This document shows positions 39,633-49,283 of a DNA stretch of 64,000 bases, piece by piece. The notes beneath the pieces were generated by a model. The model worked only from the letters and a program-made list of their open reading frames with translations. It was not told where the DNA came from and ran no database searches. The DNA is from Orientia tsutsugamushi str. Boryong (GTDB lineage Bacteria > Pseudomonadota > Alphaproteobacteria > Rickettsiales > Rickettsiaceae), in assembly GCF_000063545.1 (NCBI RefSeq), contig NC_009488.1, positions 496,001 to 560,000 on the forward strand. Reading direction: 5' to 3'. Numbering within the stretch: position 1 is the first letter of the stretch; every line of letters begins with the position of its first letter. The translations under genes and the position numbers were made by a program.

Positions 39633-39707
39633 TGGTGCCGAATGTCGGATTTGAACTGACGACCTACCGCTTACAAGGCGGTTGCTCTACCACTGAGCTA
39701 ATTCGGC
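39633..39707 (-). tRNA. tRNA-Thr (UGU)
   Basis: Minus strand, 75 nt: acceptor GCCGAAT/ATTCGGC, D arm AGCTCAGTGGTAGAGC, anticodon stem CCGCC/AGCGG region with loop CTTGTAA (anticodon TGT), T arm CAGTTCAAATCCG, encoded ACCA. Confidence 0.93.
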
Positions 39708-39812
39708 ATAATAAATAGATATCTAATTATTAATCAATACATATACAAATTACAGACTACTTAAGCTATTAATTGTATACTCAGCTTTATAGCTTATAAG
39801 CCCATTAACTAC

Positions 39813-40139
39813 TTACTTACTTTTTTTAGAAGGTTTAGCTACATAATTTTTAAGTTTTATGTTGTGTTTTTTTTGTATTGCTAACGGCAATGTAATACTA
39901 AACTGCTGTAGAAAATTTATTACCTTTTCTGTTGGTTGAGCGCCATGAGACAACCAATGCTCTATTCTATCAGTTTTTAATATTACTCTTTCATGATTAT
40001 CCTTAGGTAACATAGGATTATAGTGCCCTACTTTTTCAATAAAAGCCCCATCTCTTGGAGAACAATTATTAGCTATAACAATTTTAAAATAAGCACATTT
40101 TTTTGCGCCTGACCTAGCCAAGCGAATCTTAACCGCCAT
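39813..40139 (-). CDS. rpsP: 30S ribosomal protein S16
   Basis: 108 residues, [43 protein letters not shown] fits S16 throughout. Usually followed by rimM-trmD-rplS; here it is followed by tRNA-Thr instead. Confidence 0.95.
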   Translation of the reverse strand: MAVKIRLARSGAKKCAYFKIVIANNCSPRDGAFIEKVGHYNPMLPKDNHERVILKTDRIEHWLSHGAQPTEKVINFLQQFSITLPLAIQKKHNIKLKNYVAKPSKKSK

Positions 40140-40147
40140 AACTTCCC

Positions 40148-40315
40148 TTATTTAATCTTTGCTTCTGTAAATTGAACATGCTTTCTAACTTTTGGATCAT
40201 ATTTTCTAAATGATAGCTTTTCAGTTTGAGTCTTAGGATTACGCTGCTTAACCCAAAAAACACCTGTTCCAGCACTACTAACTAATTTAACTAAAACCTT
40301 TTTTTTTCTAGACAC
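40148..40315 (-). CDS. rpmG: 50S ribosomal protein L33 (GTG start)
   Basis: 55 residues read from GTG at 40315: [17 protein letters not shown], then [22 protein letters not shown] and [13 protein letters not shown], the alphaproteobacterial L33, without the zinc cysteines of the C+ type. The start lies in front of a 9-A run coding KKK. It ends eight bases before rpsP on the same strand and is probably cotranscribed with it. Confidence 0.92.
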   Translation of the reverse strand: MSRKKKVLVKLVSSAGTGVFWVKQRNPKTQTEKLSFRKYDPKVRKHVQFTEAKIK

Positions 40316-40839
40316 TGTATTAAATACCTAAATTTATATTTTATAGCTGTATATTTGCTCTAAAGTATTATACATGACATATAATAATATCTAACAAATT
40401 TATACATAACTTTGATTTGAGTCAAGCCTTAAATTAGTGCTATAGAATAAAAGATACCATATTAAAAATCAATATATATCTTTATGAAACTTAAAAATTC
40501 AAGTTGCACTGTCTTAAAATCATAGCTGAGAAGTATATAAACAGAAGAAAGAGATGTAGACTTATATAGTTAAGCTACTATAAAATAGTTATATTATATA
40601 CGTTTTGAAAAGTGTGTTTAGGTCATAGCGACAGCAAATTATTATAAAATAGTTATAATAATTTGCTATACTAGTAGTATAATCTCTCTCTCACGATTCT
40701 GATTCAATTTCAAGCCTGGCTGTCCTGATAGCTTCATATATAAAATCACTTCATTGCATATACCAGCAAGCTTCTGTTGGTAGAACAACATTGATAATCT
40801 ATTTTCATATCAAATGATAATAAAATACATTGACACATT
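40316..40839. other. Gene-free spacer
   Basis: About 520 bases upstream of rpmG, presumably holding its promoter. A copy of the short repeat AGATACCATATTAAAAATCA lies at 40452. No coding sequence is supported. Confidence 0.4.
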
Positions 40840-40905
40840 AGACCTCTTTCGAAACTGGTTAAGGTAGATCAAAATTATAAATGTCAGAGATCAAATTAAA
40901 ACTAT

Positions 40906-42859
40906 GTGAGTAGACCTAACCAATTGCTCAATTAGGCCCCTCCTCAGAACCGGACTTGCAGAATTACCGCATCCGGCTCTCAAAAATAAGATAAGCATTA
41001 TGCCTTATTTGTTGTCTAGAACATTGAGACAATCTTTCCAATTTTAGGAAAATTTACTCTTTTAAGTATCTCGGTTAGTCTTTTCCAATTCATCTTACGT
41101 TTTCCTCCCATTCTATTAAACCAGTTATATATTGCCCGTTTACTTTGGTTGATAAATGAACTTACTCGTCTTTTATTATCAGATATACCATGATAGTTGA
41201 TCCATTCACCTAATAACTCTAATGACTTGTGATAATGTTTGTGTTTTATCTTGCTTGTTTAGCTGACTACGCAAATATTTTCTCAGTCCTTTCAGTTTCT
41301 CAGTAAAACGATCTCTCCTTGAGGTATATTTTAGTCTCCATGTTATGCCAAATCTTGATTTTCTCCAATAGCAAGTAAATCCAAGAAAATTATAACTTGC
41401 GATCTTCCTGCATTGTTGGGCTAAATTTGCAGCATGGTCTCTACCAGATTTTATCATTTGTGATTTAGCTTCATTGATATTTAGCCCATACTTATTTAAC
41501 CTTTTAGGCAAAACATCATAAAACCTTTTCGCATCTGCTTCCCTTTCAAAGACAAATACCATATCGTCGCAGTACCTCACCATTCCTGTTTGTCCCATTA
41601 AGTTTTCTTTGCTGATTTTTGCAAACCAGCTATCTATAACATAATGCAGAAAGACATTTGCCAGAATTGGTGAAACTATTGATCCTTGACGACAACCTTC
41701 TTTGTTAGTAACTATAGTACCATTTTCTATGATTGGTGTTTCAATCAGTTTCATAACTAGTCTTAGAAATTTCTTGTCAGATATTCTCTTTCTTAGAAAT
41801 TCCATCAACTCACAATGCTTGATTGTATTGAAACACTTTGTTATATCAATCTCTACTATAGCCCCTTTATTGAAGTTATACGTAAGTCTATTTAACTCCC
41901 TTAAAGCGTCGTGTGCATTTAATTTAGGTCGAAATCCATATGAATACTTTAAGAATATTTGCTCAAACACAGAGTTTAATATCTTGCTTACTGTAGACTC
42001 GATTATCTTATCTTCAAAACATGATATTATCAAAGGTCTTTTGCCTCCATCTTCTTTTGGAATTTCCGTTATTCGTGCAGGTTTAGCCTGATATTTCCCA
42101 TTGCAAATTCTAGTAAGAAGCGAGAGCAGATTTGCTTTCAACTTCTTACCATAATCCTCTTTGGTTATACCATCTATTCCTATCGCTTTCTTGCTATCGA
42201 GTTCCTTATATTGTTCTTCTAATATCTTTAAATCAATGATATGTCCAAGATTATTAAACTTTATGTCTTGATTTAGATTATTAAACTTTATGTCTTGATT
42301 TTTCGATGATAGCAACTTTATACGCTCAAGTTTCGTTAACCATGTATTTCTGTCTATGCTGTGTACAGCCATTGTTTCCCTCTTGCATTCTTACTTTTCT
42401 GCTAACCCTTTGCTCCACCCACATTACTAGGTTTCATCACTACTATGGCTAACTCAGCCATCCTTACACCATCTCCAAAGCCTTATGTTTCATCACTTGT
42501 ACTTTGAATACTTACTTAATTACGTAAGAGTTATAAGGACTTCTCAAGTTGTGTCATTAATCTTTACAAACTCGCTGACGCCTGCGACCCCGGTGGTTGA
42601 AAATTTTTGGGTTTTTTTTTACTAGTTTGACCTCCAATCTTCTTTTGCCTACTATGTAGTCTAACATATCGGCTTCCACTATATAAGCCTTTCGGGGATA
42701 TCACGTTCACCATTTGGTTTCGGCTCGAATGTTTCACTGTCTACGCTTTACTACTGTCGTTACCTTCAGCAGCACAAGACTCGCTATACGGTGGATCTAG
42801 CTTCTCCTTCCATAACTGGACTTTCACCAGTAAGATTAATTCACCTTTTCTTGACGCAC
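40906..42859 (-). mobile_element. Group II intron, copy 2
   Basis: Same boundaries as copy 1 (GTGCG start at 42859, CTCAC end near 40906), same domain V at 40947-40979, same ORF. I saw no difference over the whole length, and the flank on the 3' side also shares private variants with copy 1. Confidence 0.9.
41206..42372 (-). CDS. Group II intron reverse transcriptase (copy 2)
   Basis: 388 residues, identical to the protein at 12605-13771, with YCDD catalytic motif and the same frameshift before the maturase thumb/X region (KSLELLGEWINYHG in another frame to about 41030). The shared defect means the shift predates duplication or is tolerated. Confidence 0.85.
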   Translation of the reverse strand: MAVHSIDRNTWLTKLERIKLLSSKNQDIKFNNLNQDIKFNNLGHIIDLKILEEQYKELDSKKAIGIDGITKEDYGKKLKANLLSLLTRICNGKYQAKPARITEIPKEDGGKRPLIISCFEDKIIESTVSKILNSVFEQIFLKYSYGFRPKLNAHDALRELNRLTYNFNKGAIVEIDITKCFNTIKHCELMEFLRKRISDKKFLRLVMKLIETPIIENGTIVTNKEGCRQGSIVSPILANVFLHYVIDSWFAKISKENLMGQTGMVRYCDDMVFVFEREADAKRFYDVLPKRLNKYGLNINEAKSQMIKSGRDHAANLAQQCRKIASYNFLGFTCYWRKSRFGITWRLKYTSRRDRFTEKLKGLRKYLRSQLNKQDKTQTLSQVIRVIR

Positions 42860-42937
42860 AGACCGAATCTTTTACGTCTATTTCGATATTTATCAGCAAT
42901 AATTTTGAACTACGTTAACCAGTTTCGAAAGAGGTCT

Positions 42938-43260
42938 ATTATAAACTGGAAGAAATGTAATAAGTTGTTAGAAGTCATCAAATGCATATCACAAAGCTAA
43001 TATAGGACAACATATGGAACAAAGTGAAAGCTTTGCAACATTTGCCTACCAATTCTTTTAGCGATAAGGTAACTGCAATTAGAAGCGTGATTGAAGACTG
43101 AAGAACAAGAACGGCATGAGTAGATGGGAGAAACTGGTTTACTCCTGATCTTAAATCTTATGCTTAGGCACAATGGTTATAATCCATCTTGTCTTAGAAG
43201 GATTTATAGTCATTTATAATGAGGTTTGAAAATAGAAAAAAAAGCGATAATAGATTCATA
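42938..43260. other. Spacer with IS630-like end remnant
   Basis: About 320 bases. The stretch TTTATAATGAGGTTTGAAAATAG at about 43214-43236 matches the end of the miniature element at 38541, and a broken PDLKSYA frame precedes it. No intact gene. Confidence 0.45.
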
Positions 43261-44252
43261 ACACCAGATTAGGATAAGTGGAAATATGAAATGTAGAGAA
43301 TAAAAGGTATACAAAGAGAGAATGTTGAGTTATAAAAAAATTTAAATAAACAAGGAATAACCCAACATGAAAAATGTATTATAACAGTATACTATTTAAT
43401 AGATAATTTTTGCAAGATATATCAAGAGTGGGAAAGAAAGAGATTAATACCAAGTAGTAATCAAAGGAACAGAGATGGAAAGTTGTCCTTAGCTGAGTTA
43501 TTAACAATAACGATATATTTTTATTTATCTCCATGCAAGGATTTTAAAAATTATTATCTATATTACTTGCGTTATAAGTATAAAGGATACTTTTGTTTAC
43601 CAAGCTATAGTAGGATAATACAACTGTGGCATAGAATGTTGCTACCATTAGCCATATTAATGCATTATCTTGAAAGGAGAAGAGACTGGTATATATTATA
43701 TATCGATTCTACAAGGTTAGCAATTTGTCATAACAAACGTATTTCCAGCAATAGAGTTTTTAACAGATTTTCTAAAATTGGTAAGAGTAGCTATGGCTGG
43801 TTCTTAGGTTTTAAGCTACATCTCGTAATTAATAATAAAGGTGAATTAATGTTAGTTAAAATTACTAAAGGCAATAAAAGTGATCTATCTGTAGCTTCAG
43901 TTATTTCTAAAGGTTTATCTGGTAAATTGTTTGCTGATAAAGCTTACATCTCTAAAGAGTTATTTCATCAACTGTTGACCAATGGTCTACGTTTATTTAC
44001 TAATCTTCGTAAAGATATGAAAACATATTTATTGGACATAGATGATAAGCGTTTATTAAATAAACGTTCACTAATTGAGTCTGTCTTTAATGTACTAAAA
44101 AAACATATGCACTTAGAGCATACTCGACATCGCTCTCCTATTCATTTCTTTGTTCATATAATTGCTTCTCTTGCTAGTTATTCTATCTCCAAACTTAATC
44201 CCTACCTTATCTCCTCTTCTTTTTCTTCATTCAACTTATCCTAATCTAGCGT
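43261..44252 (+). mobile_element. IS982-family element
   Basis: 992 bp between ACACCAGATTAGGATAAG and CTTATCCTAATCTAGCGT. Size, single transposase gene and DDE spacing fit IS982. The flanks TCATA and TAGAA do not match, so no target duplication remains. The ends are shared with the palindromic miniature elements at 20101 and 35034. Confidence 0.85.
43367..44244 (+). pseudogene. IS982-family transposase, one-base deletion after the start codon
   Basis: From ATG 43367 the run has 5 A (ATGAAAAATG) where the relic at 11.6 kb has 6, so the frame is lost after two codons. The right frame (CIITVYYLIDNFCKIYQEWERKR...) continues to 44244; its longest open part starts TTG at 43483 with 253 residues. 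It keeps all three catalytic blocks: YIDSTRLAICHN, LFADKAYISKEL and LLNKRSLIESVFNVLKK. With one A restored it would be about 292 residues, normal for IS982. Slippage at the run might still give some product. Confidence 0.8.
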
Positions 44253-44448
44253 TAGAAATAATTAGAAATTCTATTAAAAATTCTAATAACTATAAGAAAT
44301 GCTTAAAAAAACAAAAATTTTATTATCCATGAAAGAAGAAAAGTTAACTCAAATAGCTGTAGACGATAGATTCATACAAGGTTATTATACTTTTTACTAT
44401 GTTAACCATGCAATGGCACTATAAGATGATAAAAAATCAAAAACTAAT

Positions 44449-45228
44449 TCAATATTGTACTACTAAACAATTTTGCTGGTTAGAAATTAATTTTTTACAT
44501 AATGCAAATGCACTACTAAAATTAGAGAATTCACCAGCCAAAATATTGTATATTACTTTATCATTATCAACAACCATTGCATCTATGATATAATTATAGC
44601 CTTTTAATATCTTACTATTACTTTCAAAAATTTGTTGCCACATCGCTTCTGCAAGATCAGCATTATAACTAGAATCAAGATATAGCCTATATTTCTGTAT
44701 TGTACGTTTTTTTGCTGGAGAATGCAAAAGCAAATATTTTAATCTATTATCAAACTGCTCCAATGTTATAATTTTCAAATCTTGCTGTGAGTATGCGCAA
44801 GAATCGCTTATGCTATTTGGTTCCACTGTTACATTTGCAGGACTTTGTGGCTCTTTTTTTACGATACCATCATCATTTCTTCTAATTTTTAAAGGTTGCT
44901 CTGGTAAAGGTAAAATTTTAACTTGATTATTTGCACTAGTACCATCATTTTTTATTTTTTCATATATAGTTTTATCAGAGTTTAGTATCTTGATTCCACC
45001 AACAATCTTTGGCTTAATTTTATGTGGAAGGTTATCATTTTCTATTATTGGAATATCTACAGATAGATAATAAAAAACGACATAGTATAAACATAAAAGT
45101 TCTATAAGAAGTATTAGTAGCATCAAAATAACATATGCAAAATATTGACCATAAGTAACTTTATTATTTATGACTAAATAAGATATAAAACGTTTTACAA
45201 GCATAGTTTTTATTCTTACATTACTCAC
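44449..45228 (-). CDS. Membrane-anchored SPOR-domain protein
   Basis: 259 residues from GTG 45228, overlapping the argS stop codon; ATG at 45204 is an alternative. One membrane helix at about 30-52 (YFAYVILMLLILLIELLCLYYV), a proline- and charge-rich linker, then a C-terminal domain of about 80 residues ending YNILAGEFSNFSSAFALCKKLISNQQNCLVV, which fits the SPOR fold that binds denuded peptidoglycan glycans at division sites. Such a protein next to argS is seen in other alphaproteobacteria. The SPOR call rests on the last strand-helix-strand; moderately sure. Confidence 0.65.
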   Translation of the reverse strand: MSNVRIKTMLVKRFISYLVINNKVTYGQYFAYVILMLLILLIELLCLYYVVFYYLSVDIPIIENDNLPHKIKPKIVGGIKILNSDKTIYEKIKNDGTSANNQVKILPLPEQPLKIRRNDDGIVKKEPQSPANVTVEPNSISDSCAYSQQDLKIITLEQFDNRLKYLLLHSPAKKRTIQKYRLYLDSSYNADLAEAMWQQIFESNSKILKGYNYIIDAMVVDNDKVIYNILAGEFSNFSSAFALCKKLISNQQNCLVVQY

Positions 45229-46997
45229 ATTACTTCAACACAAGTAATTCCAATAATCTTTAATCCTTCTCTAATAATCTCTCTAACTGCTGTAGCTAAT
45301 GCAAGACGAGCTGCAGTTAAATTATTATCATTTAAAACTATAAATCTGTAATCTAAGTCATTACTTTTTAAATTCCATAAAGCGTGAAACTCTGCTGCCA
45401 ACTTTTGTAAATAAATAGCTATACGGTGAGGTTCAAAGTTTTTCACTGCTCCATCTAGCATGTGAGACCAAACTGCTAAAATTTTGATCAAATTAAGTTC
45501 TTCTTTTGTTGAGAGCAGACTAAAATCTGATTTATTAGTAGAAAAAATTTCATATGCTATATTTGCATTATCCTTAGCCTTTCTAAGGATTGAACCTGCT
45601 CTAACATAAGCATATTGCACATAAAATACAGGATTGTCACGTGATTGTTCTTGTAATTTTACTAAATCAAAATCCAGCACAGCATTATTTTTTCTAGTTA
45701 ACATAAAGAATCTTATTACATCTTTTCCTACAATTTCATATACATCTCTTATAGTAGTAAAACTGCCTGAGCGCTTAGACATTTTTACTGCTACACCGTT
45801 TTCAATGAGTTTTACAAGCTGACAAATTTTGATATCTAAGGTTATATCTTGATTAAAATCAAGTGCCTGTATAATAGCTTTAATACGACTAACATAACCA
45901 ATATGGTCAGCTCCAAGAATAAAAATCACATAATCAAATCCACGTTTTATCTTATTATCAGCATAAGCAATATCACTGGCAAAATAACTCCAACTACCAT
46001 CTTCTTTCTGTAATGGTCTATCTTGATTATCGCCAAAAATGGTAGACTTAAATAATAGCTGACTTCTTGGCTGCCAATTATCACTACTTTGCCCTTTAGG
46101 TTGTGATAATTCACCAGTATAAACTAATTTCTTGACTGATAATAAATCAATTACCTTACTTATTACATTACTATCATGTAGCTTCTTTTCTGAAAAAAAA
46201 ACATCATGCCGAACTCCAATTAAAGCTAAATCAGCTTTAATTGATTGAAGCAGGTTATTAACAGCAACATCTTTAATAATATTTAAATATTCTGGTTCAC
46301 TAAGAGTTAATAACTTGTCTCCATATTCTTTAGCTAGCTTTGTTCCAACTGAAATTAAATACTCACCTGGATAGAGTCCCTTCGGTATATCAGCTACTTG
46401 ACCAGTTATTACTTGTTTATACCTTAAATATACTGACTTAGCTAAATTATCAATTTGTACTCCAGTATCATTAACATAATACTCTCTAGTAACTTGGTAT
46501 CCTGTACATTGTAATAATGCAGCTAAAACATCTCCATATACAGCTGCTCTAGCATGTCCAATATGTAGTGGTCCAGTTGGATTAGCAGAAACATACTCTA
46601 TATTTACTTTTTTATTATTACCGATGCTACTATATTCTTTTCTGTAACTACCATCTAATATTATAGCTAAATAGTTTGTCCATTCTTCCTGCAAGATAAC
46701 AAAATTAATGAATCCAGGGCCAGCTATTGTAATATTATCAATATATGGATAATGACTAAGTTTTTTTTTAAATAAATTAGCTAGTGTAATTGAATTCTGA
46801 TTCATCTTTTTAGCAATAAGCATTGCAATATTAGTTGAAATATCATAGCTATTTACATCTTTGGAGGATTCTAGTACAATTGGTATTGTATCATTTAAGC
46901 TATCAAATTCTTTACTATCGCTAGTAGATTTAAGTTTGTTAATAATACTGGTAGCTACTACATCAATATCTTGCTTAAGTCTTTTATAAATGTTCAT
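45225..46997 (-). CDS. argS: Arginyl-tRNA synthetase
   Basis: 590 residues. Class I signature NPTGPLHIGHARAAVYGD, KMSK loop in AVKMSKRSGSF, N-terminal Add-1 domain and the C-terminal DALR anticodon-binding domain (RLALATAVREIIREGLKIIGI). Charges tRNA-Arg. Translationally coupled to the SPOR gene. Confidence 0.96.
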   Translation of the reverse strand: MNIYKRLKQDIDVVATSIINKLKSTSDSKEFDSLNDTIPIVLESSKDVNSYDISTNIAMLIAKKMNQNSITLANLFKKKLSHYPYIDNITIAGPGFINFVILQEEWTNYLAIILDGSYRKEYSSIGNNKKVNIEYVSANPTGPLHIGHARAAVYGDVLAALLQCTGYQVTREYYVNDTGVQIDNLAKSVYLRYKQVITGQVADIPKGLYPGEYLISVGTKLAKEYGDKLLTLSEPEYLNIIKDVAVNNLLQSIKADLALIGVRHDVFFSEKKLHDSNVISKVIDLLSVKKLVYTGELSQPKGQSSDNWQPRSQLLFKSTIFGDNQDRPLQKEDGSWSYFASDIAYADNKIKRGFDYVIFILGADHIGYVSRIKAIIQALDFNQDITLDIKICQLVKLIENGVAVKMSKRSGSFTTIRDVYEIVGKDVIRFFMLTRKNNAVLDFDLVKLQEQSRDNPVFYVQYAYVRAGSILRKAKDNANIAYEIFSTNKSDFSLLSTKEELNLIKILAVWSHMLDGAVKNFEPHRIAIYLQKLAAEFHALWNLKSNDLDYRFIVLNDNNLTAARLALATAVREIIREGLKIIGITCVEVM

Positions 46998-47162
46998 TAT
47001 AATATTATTTAATTCATTTTGGACTGTAAATAAACTTTACTCTGAATAATTTGAAAGTTATATATAAACAAAGCTACCACTATTATTAAAAAATAACATT
47101 ATTAATCTTTATATCAATACAAAATTAACTATAATAATTGCCAACATAAAACAATAGAAAGA

Positions 47163-47507
47163 ATGAGTAACTCGAAATTTAATATCACAATAAGTGATAC
47201 AGTATATAAGAGAATTCATGAATTAAACGAAGAAGCAAATGAACAACAGCCTCTTATGTTAAGAATTAGAGTTGATGCGGGTGGATGTTCAGGTTTTATT
47301 TATGAGTATGATCTTGTTATGGAATATGAACCAGGGGATTTTATAGCTGAGAAAGATAATGCTATAGTAGTAATTGATTCATTATCACAAAATTTTATTA
47401 ATGGTGCTATTATTGAGTATATAGAAGAGTTAGGACGCTCATATTTTAAAATTACTAATCCAGCAGCTCAAGCTAAATGTGGCTGTGGTAACTCTTTTGC
47501 ACTGTAA
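47163..47507 (+). CDS. A-type iron-sulfur carrier (ErpA/IscA-like)
   Basis: 114 residues with the three conserved cysteines of A-type carriers: VDAGGCSGFIYEYD and CGCGNSF near the C terminus. The EELGRSYFKITNPAAQAKCGCG block resembles ErpA more than IscA. It passes iron-sulfur clusters to target proteins. Its stop adjoins the convergent gltX stop with no spacer (47507/47508). Confidence 0.88.
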   Translation: MSNSKFNITISDTVYKRIHELNEEANEQQPLMLRIRVDAGGCSGFIYEYDLVMEYEPGDFIAEKDNAIVVIDSLSQNFINGAIIEYIEELGRSYFKITNPAAQAKCGCGNSFAL

Positions 47508-48944
47508 TTACACTAAAGTTTGATTATTTGATTTTATAGCTTTGATACCAGCTAAACGTTTAATTGTATGTATTTTACCTAATATTGGAATAACTTCAAA
47601 TATACTAGGTGATTTAGTATTACCAGTTAATAATGCTCGAATTGGATCCATTAACTGCCCTAATTTCATCTTTTTTGTCTTAGCAAATTCTGTAAGAGCT
47701 TGTTTAACTGATTCACAGTTCAATTCCTGTAAATTATTAATAATATCAATAACTTCTGTAATTAACATAGAAGGAGTTTTTTGAATAATATTTAAAGCTT
47801 CATTGATAAAAGTTAACTGGCTTTCCAAAACATATATTTTGGCATTTTCAGCAAGATCTGTCAGTAAATTAGCTCTGCTTTTTAAGCCTGACATTCCTTT
47901 TTGAATCAAATTACAACTTTCATTACTAAGAATATATTGCTTAGATAGTATCTCGATTACTAGTTTTGCTAGTATAGAATTATCAGTGCTACGAATATAA
48001 TAGCCGTTTAAATACAACATTTTATCAAAATCTAATCTGGCTGCAGACTTACCTCCTAGTCCATCTATATCAAACAGCTTTATAGCACGCTCATGAGATA
48101 TTATCTCTTCATCTTGGTAGCTCCACCCTAATCTTAATAAATAATTGCATAAAGCTTCAGGTAAATAGCCCATTTTTTGATATGCATCAACACCAATAGC
48201 GCCATGCCTTTTAGATAATTTAGTTCCATCAGGCCCATAAATCAATGGTATATGAACCATAGCTGGTGCTGCCCAACCTAAAGCGTCATATAATGCTATT
48301 TGTTTAGCTGCGTTAGTAAGATGATCGTCTCCACGGATAATATGTGTAATACCCATATCATGATCATCTACTACTACTGCTAACATGTAAGTTGGTGTAC
48401 CATCACTTCGTACTAAAATCATATCATCAATCTGTTGATTTTGAAATACTACCTCACCTTGTACGTGGTCATTAATTATAGTAGTACCATAATCTGGAGC
48501 TTTAAAACGAATAACATATGCTTTATTATTATTTTTTAATGATAATGAAGAAGGAATGTTATTGCGCCATGGACTCCTAAAGATAAAACTTTGCTTCTGA
48601 GTAATAGCTAATTGTCTTTGGAGATCAATTTCTTCTGGAGAAGTAAAACAATAGTAAGCTTTACCACTCTTTACTAGTTCTAAAGCTATATTTACATGCC
48701 TTTGTAGATTTGCAGACTGATAAAAAATATCATTATCCCAATTTATTTTTAACCATTTTAAGCTATCTATGATACTGATTTTATATTCTTCAGTTGATCT
48801 AGCAGCATCAGTATCCTCAATACGAAGCAGAAACTTGCCTTTATGGTGTCTAGCAAATAAATAATTAAAAAGAGCAGTACGAGCTCCTCCAATATGTAAA
48901 AAACCAGTTGGTGAAGGAGCAAATCTTGTTACTATATTTGTCAT
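47508..48944 (-). CDS. gltX: Glutamyl-tRNA synthetase
   Basis: 478 residues from ATG 48944 ([31 protein letters not shown]); the frame also allows a Met eight codons upstream at 48968, but family starts favour 48944. HIGH-type FLHIGG and the KLSKRHGA loop are present. Rickettsiales encode two gltX paralogues, one able to charge tRNA-Gln for transamidation; I cannot say which this is. Confidence 0.93.
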   Translation of the reverse strand: MTNIVTRFAPSPTGFLHIGGARTALFNYLFARHHKGKFLLRIEDTDAARSTEEYKISIIDSLKWLKINWDNDIFYQSANLQRHVNIALELVKSGKAYYCFTSPEEIDLQRQLAITQKQSFIFRSPWRNNIPSSLSLKNNNKAYVIRFKAPDYGTTIINDHVQGEVVFQNQQIDDMILVRSDGTPTYMLAVVVDDHDMGITHIIRGDDHLTNAAKQIALYDALGWAAPAMVHIPLIYGPDGTKLSKRHGAIGVDAYQKMGYLPEALCNYLLRLGWSYQDEEIISHERAIKLFDIDGLGGKSAARLDFDKMLYLNGYYIRSTDNSILAKLVIEILSKQYILSNESCNLIQKGMSGLKSRANLLTDLAENAKIYVLESQLTFINEALNIIQKTPSMLITEVIDIINNLQELNCESVKQALTEFAKTKKMKLGQLMDPIRALLTGNTKSPSIFEVIPILGKIHTIKRLAGIKAIKSNNQTLV

Positions 48945-48968
48945 AATATTACTATAAGTTAGATACAC

Positions 48969-49283
48969 TAAGATTTAATGTTATCTGTAACACAAGTTCG
49001 ATATAATATCTATTCTGCAAAATGCAAGATATAAAAAAATATCTGATATACTAGATGATAGTTAGGAAAAAAACTATTATATTAAGAATCATAACAGTTC
49101 TTCTTGTTTCTTTAGAAGATATTCTAGCAGGCATTATACTACTTTTTCATGCCTATATTTTTTCTATTCTTAGCTGTTGAGCAATGTCTATAATCCTTAT
49201 TCTCTGCATATCTTAGCATATTCATTATATCAAACTCATGTTATACTCGTGTTATAATAGACTAATTATACTCTATTGTTAGG
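48969..49283. other. Gene-free spacer between gltX and alaS
   Basis: About 315 bases; contains ATATTAAGAATCATAACAGTTC, loosely like the short repeat seen at 16157. No gene or stable hairpin with T tract was found. Confidence 0.4.

Larger units (their letters stand above)
40840..42937 (-). mobile_element. IS5-derived miniature element carrying the second group II intron
   Basis: Both ends are the inverted IS5-like right end, as in the 145-bp element at 19913, and ATT flanks both sides. Removing the intron leaves 144 bp. So a transposase-less miniature element holds a 1954-bp intron with its own reverse transcriptase, giving a 2.1-kb unit that could move as IS cargo or by intron homing. Confidence 0.88.

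Noticed and set aside
43021-43200. Independent gene before the IS982-like element
   Set aside because: All frames have several stops; only a short PDLKSYA piece resembles an IS630 transposase.
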